Part shown: positions 1-8,700 of the stretch, piece after piece
Layout: each line of letters opens with the position of its first letter
Numbering within the stretch: position 1 is the first letter of the stretch
From: Podila epigama
Lineage: Eukaryota > Mortierellomycota > Mortierellomycetes > Mortierellales > Mortierellaceae
Direction: 5' to 3'
NCBI GenBank assembly: GCA_015679605.1
Contig: JAAAVE010000467.1
Span: 6,829 to 18,583, forward strand
DNA length: 11,755 nucleotides
Made by a program: the position numbers and the translations under genes
Notes under the pieces: generated by a model
What the model was told of the DNA's origin: nothing
Database searches by the model: none
What the model saw: the letters and a program-made list of their open reading frames with translations, nothing else

Positions 1-456
1 TGAACATGTGTGAGATATTTATTTTTTTCTTTCCCTCCTTTTTTTTTGTTTTCTTTTCTTTTTTAACCTTCTTCCACTGCTCTTCTCTTCTCTTCTCTTC
101 TTCGCTCTTCTTTCTTTGAATCTTTCCAATTATTTCCCATCCATTTTACATTCATTCATCCCTCACTCACACTTCTTCCACTTGCAATTTAGCCTCAAAC
201 AGAGAATAACAATGTTTGCTCACTCTCAATAACATTTCACCCAATCCCAATCTTCCTTCCATCTCACATATCCATTCCATCATCCATCCAACACAACACT
301 CCCCGCAGCATTTTCCAGCAGCTCTTTTCTACCTTTTGTAAATCAGCTCAACTCTTTTACCCCTGAATTCTTCTTCTTTTTTCTCACTTCAGCATCCTCT
401 TGCCCGAAACACTCACTCCTTCGGATAGCTAAACAAAAATAACACAACAACCAACC
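1..456 (+). promoter_or_regulatory. CT-rich upstream region and 5' leader of the CLASP-like gene
   Basis: No gene is visible here. The stretch is strongly pyrimidine-rich on the + strand, with T runs near 25-65, repeated TCTTC units near 80-110, and many short CATTC and CATCC motifs. It then becomes A/C-rich just before the start codon, as is common for fungal leaders. No convincing TATA box is seen. The start at 457 has an A at -3 within a CAACC context, which suits efficient initiation. The transcription start cannot be placed from sequence alone. Confidence 0.4.
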
Positions 457-3400
457 ATGCTGTCGTCTGCAGGCTCTGTCAATCTCAACTACCACGACCT
501 GGATAACGTCCTGGCACCGCCAGAGACCGAGCATAACTGGGCCGCCAAAGAAGCTGCCCTCAAGACCCTTGCGTCGGCCTGTCACTCGGGTATTGCTCAA
601 AACCATGATTATCTTCAGTTCATCAAGGCTCATCGAAAGGCCTTTAGCGATTCGGTATGTACAGTTCCATCTTTCTTTTGAATGTTTGCCAGATGTTGGT
701 TGCTGTTGTTGTTATTGTTGTGTGTATGTGAGGATGTGTGAGGATGTGTCAAGATGTGTTGAGTGTGTGAGCCAAAAAAATGAATAAAAAAAAAATGAAA
801 AAGACAGAAACAACTCAACAATGGCACCATTGTTTGCTAGCATGCTCATATCATACACACTCTTACTCAAAACTCTCACTTAACTCTCATATATATATAT
901 CTTACGACCACTATTTTAAACTATGAATAATGCATGCCATGCATGCATACTCTCTCTTTTTTTCGGATAGCTCTTAACGGAACGCACTCGTCTTTCGGGA
1001 ACAGCATGCGAGCTTGTTGAGAAACTCGCGACTTGCATGGGCCGCGACTTTGGCCCTCATTTTGCGGATCTCTTCTCTGGTCCCTTGCTCAAAGTCTGTG
1101 CCAGGACCAACAAGGTCATGGTCACCCGTGCAGTCAAGGCTCTCACCAGTATGATCCACGCCAGTGCCATTGCAGTCCTGCCAAAAGCCTGTGCTGCCTT
1201 CGCCACCCCCAGCAAGCCTCTTCGCATCTCGTGTATCAACCTCATCGCCTGCGCCATTTCCCACTTTGCGCCACACGAGCTGGAACCTCACCTTGGTGTT
1301 CTCGAGCCTGTACTGAAAGAGGGTGTTCAAGACGCAGCACCCGAAGTCAGAGACACGAGTCGCAGGTCATTCAAGATCTATGCCGTCAAGTTTCCAGAGC
1401 GGGCAAACATGTACGTTGAGCTATTGTCACTGAGCCAAATCAGTGGGTGGGCTATTTAAGAATATTGAAGCATCCAGGACCAACAGGACCAAAAGGACTA
1501 GAACGAAAGATGGACACATGGACATGCGTTTTGTCTCAAACAATGGAAAAACTAGTTACACAACCACTCGCTCGCCCACGACAGCATTCCTTGGGCAACC
1601 AACTCTGGACACTCATCTGGGCAGTCAAGATAAACCATTGGGGGGAAAAAGTCTGCTTTTAGACATGGACAGTAGCTTGGATCATGTTGGTCAGACGCTC
1701 AAGGACAGACAGACAGTTCCAAAAATGTTTTGATGGACTATGCGAGCACATGTGGACATGGATGCACAGAAAAAAAAAGGATCCCAAGAAGGACACAACA
1801 AAAAAAAAGGGCCAAAAAAAATGCAGTACAAAACATACCCCATTTTGTCTGGACGTTTTGGACACTTGTTTTTAGATGTACAGTGGCAGGATTGATTCTT
1901 GTTGCTGTTATTGTGTGTCGTCGTGAGGTTCACTTGACTCGTCGGTTCTTTGTCACTCACTGCTTTGTTTCTTTCTTCTTACCTTTACTTTTTTATTTTC
2001 GTCTCCTTGTCCCCTTTTCTGTCTCTTCCCCTTTTGCTCTTTACATTTCTTTTGATGCTGTTCACCTCCTGTTGACACTTTTTTTTCACGGAAAATGCGA
2101 AACAATTTGCAATGGATGAAAAAAAAAATCATACACTTACAGGATGACTGCAACATTGCCGGCCAATGTGCTCAAGTATCTGCTGCCAGACGCACGATCA
2201 TCAGCATCACTCGTGCGGCCTATTACCCCTGGACTTGCCGGACGCCGCTCTCCAGCCTTTAGCCGAATGGCGGACGGCGGTGAGGGCGTGCGCACCAACT
2301 CGAGTCGAGACCTGACCATGGGAACGACACGAGTGACAGCCACCAGCAGAGGTGGACCCGTGCGGGCCAGGACCATGCCTGTGACAGAGCAAGGGGCCTC
2401 TGGAAGCACCCTCAAGGCTGCTCCAGGTCTGGGCCAACACGCACATCCATCTCAACCCTATACATTTGGACATGGACATGGACATGGTCATGGACATGCC
2501 ATTGGCTCGGCACGGCATCCTATATCATCGCCAGCATCGTCCAACATGTCTTCATCGTCCTCTCTGACATCCGCATCGATGGCAAGGACGCATGGAGCAA
2601 CATCCATGCGGTCCACGTCTTTTTCTGAAGGCTCGTCCTTATCGGCTGGTACATCGACTTTGGAGACGCAGAACGGAGTGTTGAACAATGGAATAGGCCA
2701 TGCAGCAGTTCGGATGGCATCTCAGAGGTCTAGGAATTTGAGTAGCGGCAGCATTGTCTCTAGCAATGTGATGCAGCGGCCATCGATCCAATTGACAGAG
2801 CGGAGTGGACCTCAGCGTGTGGTTTCTACAGGACATGGTGGTAGCCATGGTAGTGGTAGTGGTAGTAGTAGTGGTAGTGGTACAGGTAATGGAAGCAACA
2901 GTGGCAACAGTGGCAACAGTGGCAACAGTGGAATTCATGGAGCAGAACCTGGCCGAGCTACACGACCCGTCTCATTTTTAAATCGGTCTGTCAAGTCTGA
3001 TAGTATTTCCAAGCCACGGATATCGACGCTATCGGGTAATAGTGGCAGTGGAAATGGTGGTCATACGGGTGAATCTGTACCGATGAGTGCTAGTGAGCGA
3101 GCCAAGGCTTACTCGGCGAGTCTAAAGACAGAGATGGCGAATCGACGAGCAGGCAGTGTTGATTTCGGTATGAGGAGTCTTGGTGGATCACGGCGAGTTG
3201 TGAGTGACTCTGGTCACCAGCAGGCACCTCAATCCCATCACCAGCAACAGCAGCAACAGGCACATCATCAACAGCAACAGGCACATCCACAACAACAGGC
3301 ACATCAACAGCAGCAGCAACAGGCACATCATCAACAACAGCAAACTGTACGGATGGACAGATTTTCCATGTATGGTCTTTCAAAGTCGACTAGCTCTGCA

Positions 3401-4756
3401 GCTAGTATCAACACAACATCGACAGCGCCTTCGACGACATCTGTTTCGCCTATATCGTCGACGTCGACGACCCCAGTGATGCCACATTCACCTAGCCATG
3501 ACCAACAGTTTACATCATTCCGTGGACCCAAGAGTCCGCAGACGGTGTCTTCTCCTCTCGAGTCCTGTGGTTCACCTGAATATGGCCAAAGTCAATCGAC
3601 GCCGCCTCTGAGTGCTTCAGCCATGGAGAGTGAGCCTGCACCGTTGTCACCGACTGGACTCGCACAAGTGTCTCTTGGGTCTCAAACGAGCGAATCGAAT
3701 CATCATCAACAACAACAGGGACAACATCAACAGGGTCATGACCAACAGGAGCCTAATGCCTCGCCAGTAGCACAGTTGTCACCAGTGCATTCTTCTCATG
3801 GAGGATTCGTTGCATTTGGCACACCTCCGACGAATGGAAGATCACCATCGGTCCAGGGTACACCTTTGCAACATGGTCATCAGGATCGCTTTGAGGAGCA
3901 GACACGGAGTCCTTTCCAAGGTGCGGAGGATGAGACGATGGATCATGATGGCGAGTTTCAGGACACGAGTATGATGATTCCAGACCATGTGGCGTTGTTT
4001 GGACATACGGAGAACTATCTTCAGATGGAGAAGGAGATTTCCGAGATTCAGCGACAACAACAGCAAGAGCAAGAGCAAGAACAAGAGCGACGACGACAAG
4101 AAGAGCAGCAGGCACTGCTACAGGGTCCCGAGTTTGAGCTTGAACTTGAGCTTGCGCATGAGACAGAGTTTGAGCTTGAGCTTGAGCATGAGCTTGAGCT
4201 TGATCTTGCACTTGAACAGGAGGATGTGGATTCACATCTGATGATGCAGTATGAATCGCAACATGCACAAGAGAATGAGTCCAAAAGTGTAGAAAAGAGT
4301 GCAACGACGACGACAACGACGACAGCCCCAGAATTAATGACAGTAGCAATGTCTACAACAACAACGACAACACCAACGAATAAGACAATGACAATGGCAG
4401 AGACGATGATGTCTCAAGATGTAGCTACAGCAGTTGAAACAGAGCCTGGCAATGGTTTATCGTATATGGATGAGGACTATCCTGATCATGGGCTTCCACA
4501 TCATGAACAAGAAGAACGAGAACGAGAACAACAGCAACAGACAGCACAACAGCAACAAGAACATCAACATCAACAAGAACAAGAACAAGAACAGCAAGTA
4601 GAAAAGATGGAAAAGATTGATACGATTGTAAACACGAATGACACCAAGGACCAGATACAAACACAGACACAGACACCTCTGGTTCCAATAGTAAAAAATG
4701 TGGATGGATTCGAGTCTACGACGGTGACATTGAATCTATCGACTTGTGTAGAATAG
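457..4756 (+). CDS. CLASP N-terminal (TOG) domain protein with a long low-complexity tail
   Basis: Spliced gene with exons 457-654, 971-1410 and 2143-4756, giving 1083 aa. Junctions keep frame: phase 0 at the first, and a Met codon (residue 213) split 2+1 at the second. Donors are GTATGT and GTACGT; acceptors are GATAG and TTACAG. Residues about 15-235 resemble the CLASP_N/TOG fold of microtubule plus-end regulators. Visible hallmarks are an early Glu-rich NW..KE segment, then RTRLSGTACELVEKLA, CARTNKVMVTRAV, PSKPLRISCIN and APEVRDTSRRSFK, which look like successive HEAT helices. In this family TOG surfaces bind tubulin, so a microtubule-linked cytoplasmic role is inferred. The rest is disordered: a His-Gly run (about 322-333), Gly/Ser/Asn repeats (443-478), a Gln/His tract (570-616), a Ser-Pro-rich stretch (about 650-720), a predicted coiled coil or acidic Glu-Leu stretch (838-925), and Thr and Gln runs. 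Only one TOG domain is seen, and no clear SxIP EB1-binding motif. It could be a paralogue rather than the main CLASP/Stu1. Confidence 0.85.
655..970 (+). other. Intron 1 of the CLASP-like gene (316 nt)
   Basis: Donor GTATGT and acceptor GATAG. Splicing here joins a Ser codon to a Leu codon and continues the TOG domain in frame. The intron holds GTGTGAGGAT-like repeats (about 720-770), A-runs (774-797), a short TA repeat (888-900) and a near-palindromic GCATGC cluster (931-949). No gene is seen inside it. Confidence 0.85.
1411..2142 (+). other. Intron 2 of the CLASP-like gene (732 nt)
   Basis: Donor GTACGT and acceptor TTACAG. The exons on either side join as ...RANM|MTATLP, which matches the expected continuation of a CLASP-type domain, so I see no missing exon inside. 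The intron is unusually long for a fungus. It has many A-runs (1768-1825 and 2119-2128) and T-rich stretches (1970-2060). All reading frames carry stops soon after the donor. Confidence 0.8.
2468..2500 (+). repeat. CATGGA hexamer repeat coding for His-Gly
   Basis: Tandem CATGGA units with one synonymous change (GGT for GGA), read as alternating His-Gly inside the disordered tail of the CLASP-like protein. Confidence 0.9.
2831..2938 (+). repeat. GGTAGT and GGCAACAGT coding repeats (Gly/Ser/Asn)
   Basis: Degenerate GGTAGT hexamers are followed by perfect GGCAACAGT nonamers. They are read as Gly-Ser and then Asn-Ser-Gly triplets in the disordered tail. This is typical slippage-prone sequence. 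Confidence 0.85.
3214..3346 (+). repeat. CAA/CAG/CAT tract coding for a Gln/His-rich segment
   Basis: The tract is mostly CAA and CAG codons, broken at regular spacing by GCA CAT (Ala-His). It gives repeated AH(H/P/Q)QQQ blocks at about residues 570-616. Mixed CAA/CAG use means it is not a pure trinucleotide expansion. Confidence 0.9.
4127..4218 (+). repeat. GAGCTT hexamer repeat coding for Glu-Leu
   Basis: Degenerate GAGCTT/GAACTT units are read as Glu-Leu dipeptides, broken up by HETEF and EHELELDLAL segments. They follow a Gln/Glu/Arg stretch at about residues 850-875 that may be a coiled coil. Confidence 0.85.
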
Positions 4757-5271
4757 TAACAAAATAATAAAAACGGTGATCTAGTGAGTAGAGAGACAAA
4801 GAGACAAAGGAGACAGAGAGAAGAGAAGAGAGAGGTACATGGATGCATACATGGATACACTTGGATACATTTGTGCACTGTCATTTTGAGAATGTACATG
4901 AAGGAGATGTGTACATGACATACATTTTTTCCCAGCACGGTTTGGATGAGCTCCATGCATCGACCAATCAACGTCGCCTTTATTTTTTTTATTTTTTTCT
5001 GGTTGTGTGAGTTTGAGTGAGAGTTTGAGTTTGAGTGAGAGTGTGAGTGCGAGTGTGAGTTGAGTTGAGTGAGTGAGTCAGTCCATGGGAGAGAAAAGAA
5101 GTGGAAAGAAGAGAAGAAGAAAAAAAAAAAATGAGCTATGCTGTCAATTACAAGAGGCAATTGACTTTTTTCTTTATTTTTGTTGATTTGTCGGATGACT
5201 TTTTGGCTCAAAAAAAAAAAAATCTTTTTTTTTCTTTTAGAGTGTGAGTTGTGAGTTGTGAGTTGTGAGTT
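4757..5271. other. Intergenic region, purine/GT-rich half
   Basis: No gene is seen. It holds a GAGACAAAG/AGAGAAG purine tract (4790-4836), ATGGATACA-like repeats (4838-4870), a T-rich patch (4980-4998), GAGTTTGAGTGAGA-type repeats (5008-5078), A-runs (5121-5132 and 5209-5221) and four GTGAGTT units (5243-5271). The long reading frame on the opposite strand is a translation of these simple repeats. Confidence 0.6.
4766..4771 (+). terminator. Possible AATAAA polyadenylation signal of the CLASP-like gene
   Basis: A canonical AATAAA hexamer lies 9 nt after the stop codon in an A-rich context. It is very close to the stop, so a later, less canonical signal may be the one used. Confidence 0.3.
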
Positions 5272-5785
5272 AATTGGCTCCCTCACTTTTCTCCACTTCT
5301 CTTCTCTCTTTTCTCTCTTTGCTCTTCTGGCTTCTCTCTCTCTTCTCTTCTCTTCTCTTCCCTCACCTTTCTCCTCGTCCTTCTTCTCCTTCTCCTCATC
5401 CTCATCCTCATCTCCTTCGCTCACTCTTTTCTCCTCCCTCATTACTTCACTCTTCTTGACTCCACTCCCTACTCTTCATTCTTCATCTCTATAATTCTAC
5501 TCCACTCCACTCGTATTCACACATTCACCACACCTCCACTGTCACACACACATATATACATTCCTTTCATTCTTGAACCCCACTCCATTCATCCATTCAT
5601 TCATTCATTCACTCATTCACTCATTCACTCATTCATTCATTCATTCATTGCTCCTTGCCCCCTCATCTCATCTCATCTCATCTCATCTCATCTTATCTCA
5701 TCTTCAACTTTAACCCCATCACTCACCTCATCAAATAACCACAACAACCGCAAGGAAAAGGAACTCGCCTCCGGTGCATTCAACA
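5272..5785 (+). promoter_or_regulatory. Pyrimidine-rich promoter and leader of the F-box/WD40 gene
   Basis: From about 5280 the + strand becomes almost pure C/T (CTTCTCTC units to about 5480). Then come a CA-rich stretch with TATATA at 5553-5558, an (ATTC)n array and a (TCATC)n array. The last 80 nt before the ATG are A/C-rich and contain no ATG, as expected for a leader. The TATATA lies 228 nt upstream of the start codon and its role is uncertain. Confidence 0.4.
5586..5704 (+). repeat. (ATTC)n / (CACTCATT)n and (TCATC)n microsatellites
   Basis: Tetranucleotide ATTC units, some changed to CACT, fill about 5586-5649. After a short spacer, pentanucleotide TCATC units fill 5663-5704. They end about 80 nt before the F-box/WD40 start codon and so may be transcribed in the leader. 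Confidence 0.9.
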
Positions 5786-8700
5786 ATGCAACTGCAGGCC
5801 GAGCGCTCATTTGTCCACAGTGGCATTGGTGGAGGGTCTTCCTCTTCTTCCTCTTCTTCTACTACTTCTTCTTCTACTTCTACTTCTCCCTCGGCATCCT
5901 CCTCGGCATCTTCTCCTAAACAACACCTCGACCCATCCCCTTCTCCTCTACTCCTCAGCCTCAAGGTGGCCGGTCTCAAAAAGGTCACCAAGGCCGTGAG
6001 GAAGAGGAGTAACACCAACAACCGTCTCCTCACAAACGCAAACGCAAACGTCGCTGCTTCCCTCGTCACCGAGACTTGGGGACAAGCCGCCTCCATGAAC
6101 ATGAACATGAACATGAACATGAACATGGACATGGAAGTGGACATGAATAATGCGTCGGACATGCAGCCCACAGTCTCCGCCGTTTCACAGGCACCATCAT
6201 CCCTCTCATTCTCCTCCTCCTCCTCCTCCTCATTGTCATTCTCATCCTCACCATCACCACATGCGTCATCCTCGACATTGAATCCCTCACCAGTGACTCT
6301 GTCATCTTTGCCCCTTGGATGCTCCAGTAACAAGAGAGACAATGAAGCTTGTCTCAGTGACCACCATGTTGACATGGAGCTAGATCATTGCAGTAATGAC
6401 CTTATTGATATTCAGGAGGGCCATATGCAGGAGGAAGAGGAGACACAGGGACAGGGACAGGAACTAGGACAGGGACTAGGACATGCACAAGGCAGAGTGG
6501 CAATGAAAATGGCTCGCTTTCCTGTTCCCTGTGGTCAGGGTCCTAAACAGGAGGATGCACATGAACATGGACATGAACATGCAGTACCTGTATCTGTATC
6601 TTCTGTATCTGAACCATCTACGGGTCCTTGCGAGCCACTGCAGCATATGTCCCATCCAACTCCATCTCTCCCTTTACCTCCACCTCCACCTCAACCTCTA
6701 TCTCTACCCACACTGGCGTCATTGCCACCGTCTTCATTTTTGACCAGTTCATCATCATCATCATCAGCATCATCATCATCTACAGCAGTAGCAACAACAA
6801 CGACAACAGCAACAACTGCACCTGCAGCTATACCCACTCTGTCATTGCCGCCTTTATCGTCACTATCATCCGAGCACACCACCTTTCCATCACTACCTAC
6901 ATCCACAGCAACATCATCATCATCAAGGCCATCACTACCACCATTTATTTCTCAACCACCAATATCAACACCATCTACAACAACAACATCAACATCTACT
7001 ACATTCATTGCTACAACGCCTAATACAACAACTCGTCCAAAAGAGCCTGTTGTTGGAGAGAATGACTTGACACCCTTACGCAATGGGTATTCTTCTCTCC
7101 ACCATGTCCATTACCCATCTACGCTATCTGGCCCAAGACCCCAAACGGCCGATCGGCTTGCTCAATTGCCTTCGGAGATGTTGTTTGATATTCTTTGGTA
7201 AGATTTTTTTTTATTTTTTTTTTTTTATTTCTTGTATTTCTTTTTATTCTTGAATTTCTTTTTTTTCTTTTTCTTTTTATGACACCGAAGGGAAGGAAAG
7301 TGAGAGAAGGGAAACAACTGTAATAAGCTTTCACACAAATTCTTTTATGTGAGTGAATTTCATTTTGATTTGTTCTCAGTGTCAGTGTCGGTGTGTTGTG
7401 CGTTCGTTTTGTGTGTTTGTTTGTATTGTTTTTGTGTTGTTTTTGTGTCGGTCGCATTGTTGTTTTTGTGTCGGTCGCATTGTTGTTTGTATTGGTTGTA
7501 ATGTTTGTGTTGTTTGTGTTGTTTGTGTTTGTTTTTCTTGGTTGTCTTGGCGATGGTGTGAGTTGCTTTTCTTTTTCTTTTTTTTGTAAGCAGCAGGCGA
7601 GTATTATGTGCGAGCGAGAATTTGCAGTGGATAGAATGGATAGGATGGATAGGATGGGGAGATAGGAAATGGGATGTGTTCCTGAAATGGAGTTCATTTT
7701 CTGCCTTTCCCATCTTCACATCATCTTCACATCCTCACGCACACACACGCATAATACACTCACACATAACACACACACATACACACATACACGCACATCT
7801 TTCTTCACTATCATCTGTTGCCTGCCTGATGTGAACTTGTCTGCTAACAAGTGCTTATCTCTCAACATTTTTTTTTTTCAATTCGGACACTCAACCCGAA
7901 CATGAACATGAACATGAACTCTAACACAAACATGAACACTCCACCTGGGCCCCACTTCTCCAATCTCGGACTTTTGACATTGATAGCCGCCTGAGTGCCT
8001 GTGACCTCTCCCGTTTAGCCCAGGTAACGTATTCCATCTTGTCTTGAGATTGCAACAAGAACGCAATCTTGACTGACAAATGGTCCCCACAACATAATAC
8101 ACACACTTGCACACGCATGCACAATACACATTCACAAACATGACATGCGCAATACACAATTCACACAAACATACACAATTCACACATCGATACTTTCCCA
8201 TCGTCCATCATGTGCTCTTCTTCTCCCATGGCCCAATGAATACCACGTTACATTCTCCTTTCTCCTCCTCCTTCTCTGTTCTCGCTCTTTGCTCTCGAAT
8301 GATTTTTTTTTTTTTGCTCTCGTCGCTTCTTTGTCTTCATTTTTCTTTGCACACAACAAACAAACACAATACACACATACACAACACACATCTACACACA
8401 AACATCCACCCACAAGTTACATCCCGCTTCAATCCTTCTTTCCCTATCACAACAACCTCCATCCTCATGACACAAAACCTCTTCCCATCCCTTCCCTTCC
8501 CTTCCCTTCCCATCCCATCCCATCCCATCCTATCCCACAATGACAACATATCACAGACCTCTCCTCATGAGAACACGCTTCACTCGCAATCGAGTCCTTG
8601 CGCATTGTTCTCTCCCTCTCCCCCTTTCCCCTTTCCCCCACTTTCACTCTCTTTCTCCCTCGGAGGTTGCATCTGTACTTTTATCCAATCCTTTTTTGCT

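Noticed and set aside
931-949. GCATGC-rich near-palindrome in intron 1 of the CLASP-like gene
   Set aside because: Short and imperfect, with no second copy or target-site duplication to suggest a mobile element.
1443-2119. Several short open frames inside intron 2 of the CLASP-like gene
   Set aside because: They are Lys- and Phe-rich translations of A and T runs. The flanking exons join in frame with family-like sequence and leave no gap to fill.
3753-4349. 198-residue open frame on the minus strand opposite the CLASP-like exon 3
   Set aside because: Antisense of Gln/Glu/Leu repeats, giving an Ala-Gln-Val pattern with no recognisable domain.
4817-5353. 18-bp perfect inverted match between 4817-4834 (AGAGAAG type) and 5336-5353 (CTTCTCT type)
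   Set aside because: Both sides are simple purine or pyrimidine repeats more than 500 bp apart, so matches are expected by chance. I do not call it a hairpin or terminal inverted repeat.
4570-5442. 290-residue open frame on the minus strand
   Set aside because: It is a translation of purine/pyrimidine simple repeats across the 3' end of one gene and the promoter of the next. The product is Ser, Glu, Lys and Phe runs with no domain.
5774-5785. Upstream GTG as the start of the F-box/WD40 protein
   Set aside because: GTG initiation is very unusual in fungal nuclear genes, and a well-placed ATG with A at -3 lies 12 nt downstream.
5731-6375. 214-residue open frame on the minus strand opposite the F-box/WD40 exon 1
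   Set aside because: Antisense shadow of Ser- and Met-Asn-coding repeats; the acidic and Leu/Met runs mirror the + strand repeats.
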